Shown piece by piece: positions 12,683-23,739 of a DNA stretch of 64,000 nt. Below the pieces are notes generated by a model. It had not been told where the DNA came from, made no database searches, and saw only the letters and a list, made by a program, of their open reading frames with translations. The stretch spans positions 1,364,001 through 1,428,000 of the forward strand of contig CP114126.1 of the NCBI GenBank assembly GCA_029959195.1. Direction: 5' to 3'. Source of the stretch: Dictyophora rubrovolvata. Its lineage: Eukaryota; Basidiomycota; Agaricomycetes; Phallales; Phallaceae. Numbering within the stretch: position 1 is the first letter of the stretch; each line of letters starts with the position of its first letter. Position numbers and translations under genes: made by a program.

Positions 12683-13039
12683 TCAATGGAATATGAACCA
12701 CCAAACAGATTGTTCGCTATGAAGAAACTGGCGAATCCAAATCAATTCATATGAATGTGCCAGTATATTGATATGGAGTATTTCATTCATTTTTGGATTC
12801 TCGGAGAATTCCAGTTTCTTGTAGGGTACCTGGTATTCCTGAATAGGGACCAGAGAAGGTGGCCATAATATACTTTCATCTACCTCGATATTTGTGCCAG
12901 AGATACAGTAGATCTGTATTGTTGATACGAAATTAGCATATCGTTTGTCAGAAGTTATCCCGGTAAAAGGATAATAAGGATAAGGAAGGAAAGAAGTAGG
13001 GGCAAGTGATTCGTAACCAAGAGGTAGCACAGAACTCAT
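12683..13039 (-). CDS. ORF-B1 of LTR-D copy a, unknown protein
   Basis: 118 residues beginning MSSVLPLGYESLAPTSF. I know no family for it. Visible features are a Pro/Tyr-rich N-terminus, a central STLWPPSLVPIQEYQ-like segment (here SILWPPS) and a C-terminal aromatic block, YELIWIRQFLHSEQSVWWF. The same protein occurs in copies b and d at high identity. It has no signal peptide, membrane segment or zinc motif. The downstream part of the B region (FLFMDAP) follows after this frame. Length and pattern match the B proteins of other LTR-D copies, so this is a shared cargo rather than a chance ORF. Confidence 0.6.
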   Translation of the reverse strand: MSSVLPLGYESLAPTSFLPYPYYPFTGITSDKRYANFVSTIQIYCISGTNIEVDESILWPPSLVPIQEYQVPYKKLEFSENPKMNEILHINILAHSYELIWIRQFLHSEQSVWWFIFH

Positions 13040-13225
13040 GATGGGAGGGGAGGATAAGAAAGGATGAAATTAAATTTTTAAGCTCCGAATCGGGAAGAAA
13101 CTAGAGAACAAAAGAAAATGTGTCTGTATTCATTTTATTTGTTCTTTATTATACTCCAAAACTGTTCAAGCTCATTCCAGGAAACTAGAACAGACTCGTC
13201 GAAGTGTGTGAAGGGTTTGTTGATA

Positions 13226-13819
13226 TCAGGGAGGTCGTATGGTTAGATCAGATGAAGTCAGGAAATGAGGGGACAAAGGATTATTGAAAGATGCTTTGGG
13301 CTCTTTGGGAATAGGATTTGCTGAACGATAAAATCCTAAGACTGGTTGGTGATTACATGTTGATAAGATCCACCGACTTGGAATATCGAGGTCCATTATC
13401 ACGTATCCTAATCCAACTTGTGTCATTAATCAAACATGATATGAATCTTGTAAGGCTGATGCTCGAGTAGAATAAACATGTGTGACTGTAAACCATTTTA
13501 ATTCTCATTCGACATAAACTTCTCTTTCAAAGGCCATGAAGGGGTGTACGATATCTGAACTCTGACACTTATGGATATCTCAGGGAATCTTGGGCGAGTA
13601 AACGGGGAGGAGAGTCGTGGGATCAAGTTCGAGGATTGGAGTAGGCGAGTAATAAGTGAATAAAGTTGTCTCGATATCCAAATCGTGAGTGCGGGGACTA
13701 TCGTAAGTATAACGAAATAACAGAGGAGTGACATCTTCTTCTGGGGATGGTTCTCGGGGAATAGAGAGAGAAGTAGGATTTTTGAGGGATAGAGAGGATG
13801 ATAAATGAAATTTGAACAT
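13226..13819 (-). pseudogene. ORF-A2 region of LTR-D copy a (fossil)
   Basis: Starts MFKFHLSSSLSLKNPTS and contains SPRTHDLDIETTLF, LDPTTLLPVYSP and, later, DLDIPSRW. It is clearly related to the A2 region of copies c and e (SPRTYDLDLLMTLY, LDVPSCW), and only distantly to A1 of copies b and d. The region is broken. Function unknown. It lies upstream of ORF-B1 in the same orientation, as in every long LTR-D copy. Confidence 0.55.
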
Positions 13820-14547
13820 TTTATTATTTCTGAATGAAGGAATTTAGGTAGATAGAAGTCGTTTATCTAGGAAGGGGAAGAATGTCTGCTTTAGGAAGGA
13901 CAACCTAAATACCAAATGGGGAAGATTTTGGTATGCGATAACGTTCTTAAGTTCATTATCTATTTTGAACTGAGATTCAAACCTCTAGCATATATATATA
14001 TAAACCATTCTATACATCGTAGCTAGACTCTTCTTTAGACTTAATATCAAACCTAGTTTGATATCTCAATAAAGTCTTCTTCATTCTATATGACTCAATC
14101 ATTGCAAAGTGTTTTCCATCTAAACCACTTCCTGAAACAATGTCTGTCAGGGTATGCTAGCATTGTCCCCTTCTTTTCCTCCATTTATCTTCAGTTCCTG
14201 TCTACTTTATTCATTTCTATATTTCTCATACTTTATCCCATCTCTTGCTTTCCCCTTTCTTTCCATATTCCCATTCTTCTCTTCAACAGGTGCTGAGTGC
14301 CCGTTCCCATCAGTGCCATGGCCTAGGCCCCGGCTAAAAGTCTGGGACTGGCGCGTATCCGTACCCAGTCCATGAACCGAGGGTTGCTGTCGCGCACCAA
14401 AATCTATATTTGGCAAAAATTAGGGTAAATGTTCCGAAGTTTCCCTAATCCCACGATATGTCCTTTGGAGCTTGAATTCACTTTTGCAACTACCCAAAAC
14501 CCACGTCCAAACATTTTTTTTATCCCAAAAACATTGATACAAAAGAT

Positions 14548-15216
14548 ATGTCCTCACTCCAGATTCGCTCTTCTTGTTCCCTGCCGTCCCTTCGCGCTCC
14601 TTCTATCAATGGCTCTGATTGTTTTCATTTTGTCCCTCCTACTCCTGATATCAATCTCTGTAATTTAGACACTCAGTACTACATCTACTTCACATTCTAT
14701 GCACACCTCAACCTTGATCCCTCCACCTTATTACCATTATACCCAAAACCCATTATTATCGGTCAACATAAAGCTTCGGATCTGATCTCATATTCAGATG
14801 CGGGCAATAAGAAGGTTTCTTTTGGAACACGATTATGGTTAGAAGGATATGAAGAATGGTTCGTTGTGGTGAATATGTACACAATTCACATAGGTCTACT
14901 GGACACAGTTACTAGGATATGGGCTACTGCTGAACACGGACATGCATTCTGACACATTATATTCAATGTCCCTTGTTCATGGATCCGTCGTCGATATCAG
15001 CACATGCCAGAACCTGAATTTTTCCTTCCTTTCTATGATTCTGGTACTCCACAATTTCCCATGACTCCAAAACCTCCTATCTCCACCTTTGATCCTCCCA
15101 CCGAACCCTTATCACCTTCTTTTCGTCCTACGACTCCTGTTTCTACTGTCCCCAAGCTACATCGACTTCAGAAATTCTGTTCGGCTATATTTAAGACATC
15201 CGGGATAACACTATAG
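14548..15216 (+). pseudogene. ORF-A1 region of LTR-D copy b (unknown protein)
   Basis: Begins MSSLQIRSSCSLPSLRAPS. It contains YYIYFTFYAHLNLDPSTLLP, a DLISYSD block, WLEGYEEWFVVVNMYTIH, and further on NVPCSW and MPEPEFFLPFYDSG. Copy d carries the same protein at high similarity. The layout 'D-STLLP ... DL ... aromatic block' parallels ORF-B, suggesting A and B are ancient paralogues. No domain is recognised. The region is not intact end to end. Confidence 0.55.
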
Positions 15217-15361
15217 GAAGTACTTCATTTGAATAATCAGGACTAATTAAAATGAAAAATAAGGACTTCTTTATTTTTTTTTATTCCCCTCTTTTGTTGT
15301 CTTGTTTCTTTTCTTTCAGAGTCTAAATTAATTCCATCCTTTCTTATCCTTCTCTTTCATC

Positions 15362-15943
15362 ATGAGCTTTGTGCAACCTCTTGGCTATGAATCACTTGCC
15401 CCCACTTCCTTCCTTCCTTCCCCCTTTTATCCTTTTACAGAGATAACTTTGGATGAATGATATGCTAACTTCATATCAACAATATGGATTTATCACATCT
15501 CTGGTACAAACATCGAGGTAGACAGAAGTACGTTATGGCCGCATTCTCTAGTCCCCATTCAAGAATACCAGGTACTCTACGAGAAACTGGAATTCCCAGA
15601 GAATCCAAAAGTGAATGAAATAATCCATATCAACATACTCGCTCGTTCATATGAATTGGTTTGGATTTGCCAGTTTCATCATAGCGAACAACCTGTTTGG
15701 TGGTTCATATTCCATTGACCACTTCTTTATCACAATGAATTTCTTTTCATGGATGCTCCCACTAATGCAATCGACAATCACCCTGCCCCTGACTACTGTC
15801 TGCTAGAGGTTGATACTTCCCAACTGCTTTCCGAGTACTTTGAGCGAAGACCTTTAGTTTCGTACAATTGGAGCTCTTTAACAAGAGTTCAACAACGAAA
15901 TACGCAGATACATATGGCAGTGGCAAACACACATTATTTCTGA
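15362..15943 (+). pseudogene. ORF-B1 region of LTR-D copy b (unknown protein)
   Basis: Begins MSFVQPLGYESLAPTSFLPS and is followed by STLWPHSLVPIQEYQ, ARSYELVWICQF, VWWFIFH, and FLFMDAPTNAIDNHP near 15740. It is the counterpart of ORF-B1 in copies a and d. It lies about 145 bp downstream of the A region, same strand. Broken. Function unknown. Confidence 0.55.
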
Positions 15944-16321
15944 GGTTAAAGGAAGGAGATGAAGCTCAAAAATCTGAGGCTGTAAAACACTTATTGATGG
16001 TGATGTCTATTTTGGGAAAATTAGTAAGGATGAATAAAATGACCTCCTATCCTCATTGTTTCCTTTCTTGTTTGCTCCTTTTTCTTTCCTTTTGTACTTG
16101 TATTAATTCTAAATCCATTCTTTTGTGTTGCTCCTTTCTTTCTTTTTGTTTTGTCATCACCTTGAAATTCTTTTGTTTACTCTTTATAATAGTATAGCCT
16201 CACTGACTCATATGCCCTTTTTTTACTCGCTTTTCTTTTCCTTCTTTATTACAAATCCAGCTCACAATTACTAATTGTGTTGCCACTCAAAGTCCAAAAA
16301 CATTCTTATTGTTCCAGAATG

Positions 16322-16328
16322 TATAAAT
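16322..16328 (+). promoter_or_regulatory. Putative TATA box of LTR-D
   Basis: TATAAAT in the block GGTATAAATACTGCATG (here GTATAAATACTGCATG), followed by a conserved GTAACAGCAG leader. The same block is at 56335 (copy f) and, as TATATA, at about 21659 (copy c). Conservation between otherwise diverged copies supports promoter use and fixes LTR orientation. Confidence 0.6.
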
Positions 16329-17286
16329 ACTGCATGTAAATATCTGTAACAGCAGTAATACCTACATTGGTTTGACTCAAGTTTAAGTTTGTAGTTTTTG
16401 TTTAGTGTTTTTGGTTTTGCCTCTTGTCTATCTCTATGCTCATGTCTTTACCTTTGGAAAACTCTGAGACTGTACATTTCGGAGTATAAACTTGTGATCT
16501 GAGTTATCGCGATTATCATACTTTGCCTCACAAGCAACCCTTGATTTGTTAACAGTAACTGTCTTTTGATTGTTATTGTTTGTTATTGTTTCCATCACCT
16601 CCCCCCTTATTTCGCACTAAGCAGCACCTGGACTCACTCCGCGGAGATTGACTACCTCACCCATTCTTTTTTTTTGTATATTTCACTAGGTGTATTATTT
16701 TCCTTTTGCACATAGTGAAGCTTACATCGCATACAACCTTCACTGTTTTTCATAGTATATAGTTAGTAGCCCTAGAGGAGGGATCCCTAAGTTTGTTCTC
16801 TTAGGATCCCTTCCCTCTAGGTGAGTTAGTATTTTTCCCAAAATATAATTACTTAGGATTCCCTCCCTCTAGTCTAAGTGAGTAGCCCTGACAATGTCAT
16901 TCTGGTATTGGATTTGCTACTTCTTCAACCTTCTCTTCTTCTGTTTCCTTGTTGATGGTCTCTTCTACTAAATTATTCTAGACTTCTTAGAGCTTCGCCT
17001 CAGTAATATTCTCAGAAGACTTGAAGGTCTCAAATGTCGAAAAGACCAGTAGAGCTAAACATTTCAGAGGACTGTTGTGGTACAATCTATTTAGATTGAG
17101 GCTGCGCTCTATAATAATATGGTGATATTTGTATTGTTATTAGATATGATTATTGATATATATACACTTGCCATCAATACCTGAGTATCAGTACTTAACA
17201 CATGTGACACGCTGATGCCTCTACCAAAAACAAAGTATAAAATTGATAAGTCATAAATTCTTTTTCACGTTTATTCTGTTTCTTGC

Positions 17287-17885
17287 TGTCAAGATCTGAA
17301 ATCATTTGAGACTGTGAAATCATGAAATTGAGTGAAACAAGAAACCTGGCTTCAACTTGTGTATTACACCTGCTCCAAAGACCTGAAATGTTCTTCAATT
17401 TGAATTGTAATGAATGAATACTTACAAAGATAGAGTTCAAAGGAGAACAAGGCCTTTGATGATGAAGTCATCAAAGATGAGGAGAACAGAGATTTCAAGA
17501 AAATGTGAATTTGAGATAAAGACAATTTATAACATAAATAGAGATTTAACAAAGATAATATTGAATCAAATCAAAGTTCAATTTCAAGACAACTTTAACT
17601 ACGTATTTACAATAAGTTTAAATACTAGTTAAATTGTGCAGGGTCAAGAATAAAGAAAGTACAAAAATAGAATAGTAGTTAATAGTTCTTATCTATATCG
17701 TATTTCGTTAGAATCTTATAGAACACTATGGAAAATGTTCTATATATATCATGTGAACTTTACCAATTAAAGTAATTATTGAATTTGATAGTTCACGGTA
17801 AAGTTCAGTCATAATTCGTATAATGATAAATTGTTATAATTCGTGAGTATGAAAAACAGATGTTATGAGAAAATAGCTTATGACA
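17287..17885 (-). mobile_element. LTR-F solo LTR
   Basis: 599 bp, TG..CA ends (TGTCAAGATCTGAAATC to TTATGACA on plus), perfect TSD CTTGC (17282-17286, 17886-17890). A second copy in the opposite orientation, with its own TSD, is at 37951-38543. Confidence 0.88.
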
Positions 17886-17890
17886 CTTGC

Positions 17891-18263
17891 TTGCACTGTA
17901 TTTTTATTATATTTCTAAGTTTTGTGGTCACTTATATACAATCAGTAGTATAGATTATTATAGAATGTAAACCTGCCATCTAATTATGACACAGGACTTC
18001 CTTTGTAAGTAGATAGCTTTTAATATATTGTTACCTCAAATCTCATCTGAACCTTGAATCTTATTTTTTTCACTTGCACTTTAGATTAAATCAATATTGA
18101 TTTAATCTTACTATTATATCTTATCAATCTATCATATTCTTGATTATTGCAGTTTCAATAACAAGACCTTAATGTGTATATTGATTTCAAGGCATTTCCT
18201 AACATCATTTTGAAACAATCTTTATTATATTGATCTATTTACAATGTCCATTCAAATAATATC
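17891..18263. other. AT-rich spacer, nothing recognised
   Basis: No ORF, no repeat shared with the rest of the window and no RNA-gene pattern. It is AT-rich with short homopolymer runs. Confidence 0.5.
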
Positions 18264-18526
18264 TGTTAGGGCTACTCATTCAGACTAGAGGGAGGGGATC
18301 CTAAGTAAAATATATTTTGTAAAAATACTAACTCACCTAGAGAGAGGGGATCCTAAGAGAACAAACTTAGGGATCCCTCCTCTAGGGCTACTAATTATAT
18401 ACTATGAAAAACAGTGAGAGTTGTATGTGACCCTTGGTTTATTGACTGGGCATGGATATAGGCTGGTCCTAGCCTTTAGCCGGGGCCTAGGCCATGATAC
18501 TGATGGGAACGGATGCTTAGCATCCA
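18264..18526 (-). mobile_element. LTR-B2, partial
   Basis: Begins TGTTAGGGCTACTCATTC (the 3' end of B2 in reverse) and runs through the three stem motifs and the CCGGGGCCTAGGCCATG-like block. It stops at the edge of LTR-A at 18527. The rest of B2 is not found on the far side of gypsy-1. Confidence 0.8.
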
Positions 18527-19391
18527 TGTTAAGTACCAATACTCAGATATTGATGGCGGGTGTGTATACAGTAGAATTCGTATCTAATATTAATACAAAC
18601 GTCACCGTATTATTGTAGAGTGTGGTCTTAACCTAAGTGGGTTGTACTATAACAGTCCTCTGAATGTTAGCTCTACTTGTCTTGACGATGCTCGGGACCT
18701 TCAAGCCTTCAGAGAATATCATTGAGCTGAAGCTCTAGAAAGTCTAGAATGATCTGTAGGAATAGATTGTCAACAAGGAAGCAGAAGAAGAGGAGATTAA
18801 AGAAGTAACAGGTCTAATGCCGGAACGGCGTTGTTGCTACGAATGGTTTAGATTTAAAGTGTTTGGCAATGACAGAAGTGTTAATGAAAAAAGAAGACTA
18901 TATTGAGATATCAAACTAGGTTTGATATTAAGTCTAAAGAGAAGTCTAGCTACGATGTATAGAAGGCTTTATATACAAGTACACTAGAGGTTTGAATCTC
19001 AGTTCGAAATAGATAACAAACTTAAGATTGTATACAAAAGTCATAGCAGTTCATGAGTATCATAAGTATATGCAGGATCAGTTTGCCATGTGGCAAACAT
19101 GAGGCAACAAGAACAAAGGGAAAATATATATAAGGACCTACAACTGTCATAGATGATCTCATGCGTGGTTTGGAATTAGAATGTAGACCGAAGGTCTATC
19201 TGCGGCTTACTGTAAGTCCTAGGAAGATGTCATCATCTAAGACTTTGTGGAATGGCGATGAAGTCTGGCAAGACTTCCGGTTATAGTGTCTGTGATGTGA
19301 TTGTGATAAGATAGTGTTTGAATGTGATAAGATAAGGAAATAGTATAAGGAATCCGTATTGCTAGTGATGTCATGAATTCAGATCATGACA
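18527..19391 (-). mobile_element. LTR-A, 3' LTR of gypsy-1
   Basis: 865 bp; minus strand reads TGTCATGATCTGAATTC to GTACTTAACA. On its internal side (19392-19405) the minus strand reads AAAAGAGGGGATAC, a good polypurine tract. That makes this the 3' LTR of a minus-strand gypsy element whose 5' LTR is at 35764-36626. The two outer flanks do not form an obvious TSD. Confidence 0.8.
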
Positions 19392-19462
19392 GTATCCCCT
19401 CTTTTAGGACGAGCCCTTGAGTCCTTACATAATTGGGGTTTGCCGGTGTGACTTTGACACAT
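19392..19462 (-). mobile_element. Gypsy-1 internal 3' end with polypurine tract
   Basis: A short internal tail of gypsy-1 between its 3' LTR and the LTR-D copy c insertion. The minus strand reads ..GGGCTCGTCCTAAAAGAG.. into the LTR, a common gypsy arrangement. Confidence 0.65.
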
Positions 19463-19561
19463 TGTCACGCACCAAAATCTTCCTAATAAGGAAACGTTCC
19501 AATTTTTGGTTCAAAGTGGAGTTTCAAACTACCAAAAACTTAATCGATACACCACAGCCCC

Positions 19562-20142
19562 TTGAAATCAAAAACCTTACAAAAAATAGTCGCATTTTCA
19601 TTTCACTATACATCATCAATCTCTTTATCCATTCCAGCATCTCCCACCGAGTCATCACCCCCCTCTGATGATGAATCTATATCACCTTTTCGTTTTTCGC
19701 CTTCCAGTCCAAGGACATACGATTTGGATCTGCTTATGACTCTTTATATCTATAGTTCCCAATATGCGAGTCTCGACATCGACGAAGAAACGTACCTCCC
19801 GAAGTTCCCTCCACCTCTTATTATTCGTCAATGCAGAAGTTCGGATTTGGTTCACCCCGGTCTCATGTTTGGAGAAAAGGTTTATATTGAGGAATGATTA
19901 GACTGGTTTACAATTATCAATGTTTATTCTACACCTGAATCAGCCGTTAAAGACTCGTATCGGATTTGGTTAGTGACACAAGAAGGGTTCGAATTTACAT
20001 TCCTGGTTCTAGATGTGCCAAGTTGTTGGGTTGTCATGAAAAACATGAAAACGCAAAAACATAGCCCATATAGACCGGCCAATCTTGTTCCTGTAAATCC
20101 TCAAGTGTCTCGTTTTTCACCCCATTCGCCAGAACCAATATC
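19562..20142 (+). pseudogene. ORF-A2 region of LTR-D copy c (fossil)
   Basis: Starts MKSKTLQKIVAFSFHYTSS and contains SPRTYDLDLLMTLYIYSS, SLDIDEETYLPKFP, SSDLVHPGLMFGEKVYIEE and LVLDVPSCWVV. It is related to the A2 region of copy a. The region is broken and is also cut at its 3' end by LTR-B2. Unknown function. Confidence 0.5.
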
Positions 20143-20550
20143 TGTCAGGGCTACTCACTCAGACTAGAGGGAGGGGATCCTAAGTAAAATGTATTTGGTA
20201 GAAATACTAACTCATCTAGAGGGAGGGGATCCTAAGAGAACAAACTTAGGGATCCCTCCTCTAGGGCTACTAACTATATACTATGAAAAAACGGCGAAGG
20301 CCACACGCGGCCTTTGGTTCATGGACTGGGCACGGATATGCGCCGGTCCCGGACTTTTTAGCCGGGGCCTAGGCCATGGCTCTGATAGGAACAGGCGCTC
20401 AGTGCCCGTTGGAGGGAAAGAAGGGAATATGGAAGGAAGGGGGAATACAGGAAATGGGATAAAATACGAGAAATAAGGAAATGAATAAGATAAACCAGAA
20501 CCAAAGATAAACGAAGGAAAATAAGGGGACGACGCTAGCGTACCCTGACA
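20143..20550 (-). mobile_element. LTR-B2 solo LTR nested in LTR-D copy c
   Basis: 408 bp with a perfect 5 bp TSD ATATC (20138-20142, 20551-20555). The other arm carries the same insertion with the same TSD, so the two LTR-D arms descend from one B2-bearing copy or have been homogenised by conversion. Confidence 0.93.
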
Positions 20551-20736
20551 ATATCTCTCCCCTCTTCTCCATCCAAACGATCCTTCCAAAAGATCCGACA
20601 CGTTTGCTCAAACCTTCTTAGACGAAATTAGGACAAAAGGCTTGTTTAGGATAAGTGATTAGATTTGAATTTCATCTCCTTCTTTCTTTCTGGACATTTC
20701 ATTAGCGCTTGAAAATTTTGGTTAACTCATATCATC

Positions 20737-21279
20737 ATGTTGGACAATAACGATACTCCTACTTCTCCTATTCCCCTTTTTCAACTCCCTTTCTTCCCTT
20801 TTGAATATCGTTCTTCTCTCAAATTCGAACCCAACCCTAATTTCCTCTCACAACTTCGCGTTTACAATACTCTTGTTTCTGAAATTGATGTCAATCCCTC
20901 CACAATGCTTCCAATTACTCCACAGCCACTAATGGAGATTACTATTCCTTACAACGATCTGGAGATAGGATATCCATGAGCTTTAACCCTGTACGAACGA
21001 ACTAACGTCAATGTCATGGACGAATCGTATGAGTTTGTCGAGTTCCTTTCAACAAATCGTCAAGAAGAATCAATCTGGAGACTAGTCTTTCGTTATCAAT
21101 TTCAAAGTTATACTCAATTCTTATTCATAGACGCACCCCTATCTGCCATCCCATCCCCTCCCGACTACTCTGTTGGAAATCAAACCCTCCCTTCCTATTC
21201 CGATCTCCAATCCAATCTCATTCAAGATCTGATATTGTTAAGTGTTGCCATAGCCATTATTATTGCGCCACAGCCATGA
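20737..21279 (+). pseudogene. ORF-B2 region of LTR-D copy c (unknown protein)
   Basis: Two adjacent open stretches: MLDNNDTPTSPIPLFQLPFF.. with DVNPSTMLPITPQPL, then MDESYEFVEFLSTN.. with SIWRLVFRYQFQ and FLFIDAPLSA. The order and spacing of these blocks match ORF-B1 and the B-type region of copy f, but the sequence differs greatly, so this is a diverged B class. No known domain. Not intact as one frame. Confidence 0.5.
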
Positions 21280-21428
21280 AGAAGAAGATCTTGTCAACAA
21301 GAACCAGATCAGTAAGAAGTTTGGGATGGTAAGGTTATAGTTTTGGGTAAGAGGTAGCACGAGAAGTGCCAGATGGTGATTTTGGTAAAGCTATGCTGGG
21401 AATCTAGTTTCATCGTTTTCTTTTGATC

Positions 21429-21483
21429 TCTTTTTGTTTCTCTTTTGTTTCTCTTTTGTTTCTCTTTTGTTTCTCTTTTGTTT
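21429..21483 (+). repeat. Minisatellite, 11 bp unit TTTTGTTTCTC
   Basis: About five tandem near-perfect copies in the LTR-D region between ORF-B2 and the TATA box. The mirror copy is at 33687-33741 in the other arm with the same copy number. Confidence 0.85.
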
Positions 21484-22220
21484 CAACATATTTCTCCTAT
21501 TCCCCCTAACCACATATGTGATTCCCTTTTTTCTGTAATTGTATCCTCCATCGTTTTCTCCTTTTTCTTTTGTTTCTTTGTTCTCTTTTTGTTTCCTTTT
21601 GTTATCATGGCGAATGATGAGTGATCATTCCGCTTTCCTTTATGTTTCCAAATGGTATATATACTGCATGTAAATAATTGTAACAGCAGCAATCTACCGG
21701 AACGGTTGTCTCATAGTTTTGTTCAAGTTAAGTTTTAGTCAAGTCAAGTCAAGTTTTTAGTGTTTTGTCTCCTGTCTATTTCTACGCTCACGTCTATTTC
21801 TTGGATTACTCCGATCGAGGCCTTGGAGTATAAACCCAGCGATTCGTATTATCGCTGAAGTCTTAACTAATCTTTACTGTTTATTGTCATTGTTTCGTCA
21901 TCTCTGACACAGCTCAATGTTTGTCCTCATTACTTGTTACTCCAATTATCCCCCATCGACAATTTGTACCTCTCACGCACATGCTACACTCACTAGTCAA
22001 CTGTTATAGTGTTGTTTGTTGTATTTGTTTGTTGTTGCTGTTGATTTGACATCGACACACACTCCTCATCACCTGCTATCATTTATTCACTCTATTTCAC
22101 CTTCGCCTAAGCAGTACCAGGACCTGCTCCATGGAAGACTAAGGACCTCAAAACAAATATCTCCGTAGATATCTAATTAGACTAGCCGTGACATAAAGCT
22201 ATCTAGTTCGGATCGTTACA

Positions 22221-22778
22221 CCGTCTTTGTCTTTTCTTTTTCATGTCTGCTACCACAACCTCTACGCACAGCCAGGTTTATGCTCAATGCATGGCCGCGC
22301 TCTCTCCTCGTACTTGAGATTCAATAATACAAGATCAACATCGAGATAGGCAGGCTTGATATGAACGTTGAGCTGGAACTCGTTCTGATCAACTTGATCA
22401 GCTTGCAGAGCTTGTCAGCCCTATAATCCATTCTCCACTTCGTAGCCTCTTTCCCTCCTCGCATCCATGTTCCTTGTCTCATGAATGTGAAATGGGTGTA
22501 CACTCTGGTGCCAACATTCCCGGCATCATCCATCTCCCATACTCTCTCAACTCAATCACCAACATGAATCTACCTACATACTATGGTCCTGTCCGTCCCT
22601 CTCCTTCTCTTCCCCCTCCTCCTCTTCATGCTACAATTTTTGTGACTCCTTCTACTCCAGTAGTCACTTGTAGTACTCTCTCATTCCAGACTCCTCCTCC
22701 TCATCGTTCATCTTCTCTAATGCCAAAGATCGAAGAAATAGACAAGAGTGCTGAACCATCTACTCCAGTGTCATGCAC
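22221..22778 (+). mobile_element. Gypsy-1 leader and start of gag (fossil)
   Basis: Starts directly after LTR-D copy c. An ATG near 22243 (MSATTTSTHSQVY) begins a gag-like low-complexity, Pro/Ser-rich region that includes PSPSLPPPPLHATIF, and is then cut by LTR-D copy d at 22779 (4 bp TSD GCAC on both sides). It belongs with the gag-pol that resumes at 25180. Broken. Confidence 0.7.
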
Positions 22779-23739
22779 TGTAACAATCCAAAGATAATAG
22801 CTAAATGTCGTAGCTAAATATACAATCGGAAAAACTACAAAGATATTTGTTTGAGGTTGTCTAGTCTCCGTAGAGTGGGTCCTGGTACTGATTTCATGAA
22901 GAGGAAGTGGTGGGGGATAATATGATATAACGAGTGTGTGAGCGTCGATATCAAACTAAACAACAACAACAAAATATAACGATCCTAAGATCTTGTGTGC
23001 ATGAGGGGGATGATGAATGTGGATTAGCAATGAAGTGACAATAAATGTATTGCTGACGATAAAATAGTGATAGAAATCTGTTAAGGTTAATAAGGCTTCA
23101 ACAACAATATGAATTGTTGAGTTTATACTCTGAGGCCTCACTCAGAGTAATCCAAAGGAATAGACGTGAGCGTAGAAATAGACTAGAGACAAAACTTGAC
23201 TTGAACTTGACTTGACTTAGACTAAACTGTGAGACAACTGTTCCGGTAGATTGCTGCTATTACATGTATTTACATGCAGTATTTATACCGTTCTGAACAA
23301 AAGAAATATTCTTGGAGTTTGGGTGGCAATACAATTAGTAATTGTATGCCAGATTTATAAAGGAAAGAAGGAAATGAAGAATCGGATGGATAAATAGGGG
23401 AACAGACGAGTCAGCAAAGCTATACAACTACATAGAGGGAAAAACAAATGGATTTAAAGAGATGACAAAAAGAAAGAACAGAATGATACAATCGAAGAGA
23501 ATTAGGATCAAAAAAAGCAAAAGAAGATGGAACGATGAAAATAGGAGGTAATATCCTTACTAATTATTCTAAAATTAGACATCACCATCAATAAGTGCTA
23601 CACAGCCTCAAGATCGATTTCCATTCTCTTCCTCTAATCTCGGAAACGATGTGCATTTGCCACTGCCATATGTATATGTGTATTTCGTTATTGAACTCTT
23701 GTTAAAGGGCTCCAATCATACGGAACTAGAGGTCTATGT

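Larger units (their letters stand above)
11002..13940 (-). mobile_element. LTR-D copy a (A2+B1 type), with LTR-E inside
   Basis: Solo-LTR-like unit in minus orientation; on the plus strand it begins TGTAACAATTCAAAG and ends GGTATGCGATA. Perfect 4 bp TSD ACGT (10998-11001, 13941-13944) within LTR-A. It is 2939 bp, or 2339 bp without the LTR-E guest, which equals copy b. It carries ORF-B (12683-13039) and an ORF-A2 region (13226-13819), both minus, upstream of the LTR's TATA-bearing part. It is full length, broken in ORF-A, and has no gag or pol. Confidence 0.88.
14388..16726 (+). mobile_element. LTR-D copy b (A1+B1 type), uninterrupted
   Basis: 2339 bp, TGTCGCGCACCAAAATC to GAAGCTTACA; 4 bp TSD TTGC on the left and TCGC on the right (one transition). 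It has no foreign insert and is the cleanest reference for the family. ORF-A1 (from 14548) and ORF-B1 (from 15362) lie in its first 1.6 kb. A TATA box (TATAAAT, 16322) follows, then a leader starting near GTAACAGCAG and the 3' end. In LTR terms both ORFs sit in U3. Confidence 0.88.
14145..16893 (+). mobile_element. LTR-B2 solo LTR split by LTR-D copy b
   Basis: Starts TGTCAGGGTATGCTAGC at 14145 and ends GTAGCCCTGACA at 16893, with a perfect TSD ATGTC (14140-14144, 16894-16898) in LTR-A. Its own parts are 14145-14387 and 16727-16893. The guest is LTR-D copy b. Confidence 0.9.
2210..17200 (+). mobile_element. LTR-A solo LTR (about 860 bp) expanded to 15 kb by nested insertions
   Basis: Starts TGTCATAATCTGAATTCATG at 2210 and ends GTACTTAACA at 17200. 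It is flanked by a perfect 5 bp TSD, CATGT (2205-2209 and 17201-17205). Its own segments are 2210-2290, 10719-11001, 13941-14144 and 16894-17200, and these match the uninterrupted LTR-A at 58610-59470. Guests are LTR-B (2291-10718), LTR-D copy a (11002-13940) and LTR-B2 (14145-16893). The same LTR family flanks gypsy-1, so this is a solo LTR of that Ty3/gypsy lineage. Confidence 0.9.
19463..22220 (+). mobile_element. LTR-D copy c (A2+B2 type), left arm of a 2.76 kb inverted repeat
   Basis: TGTCACGCACCAAAATC to GGATCGTTACA, 2758 bp including a nested LTR-B2 (20143-20550). It is a near-identical inverted partner of 32950-35707: every position x pairs with 55170-x, without indels, and only a handful of base differences were seen. 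Flanks are ACAT on the left and CCGT on the right, which do not match each other but do pair crosswise with the flanks of the other arm (see findings). Confidence 0.9.

Noticed and set aside
21429-21483. Regular 11 bp repeats as a CRISPR array
   Set aside because: Units are directly abutting with no spacers; it is a minisatellite in a eukaryotic LTR.
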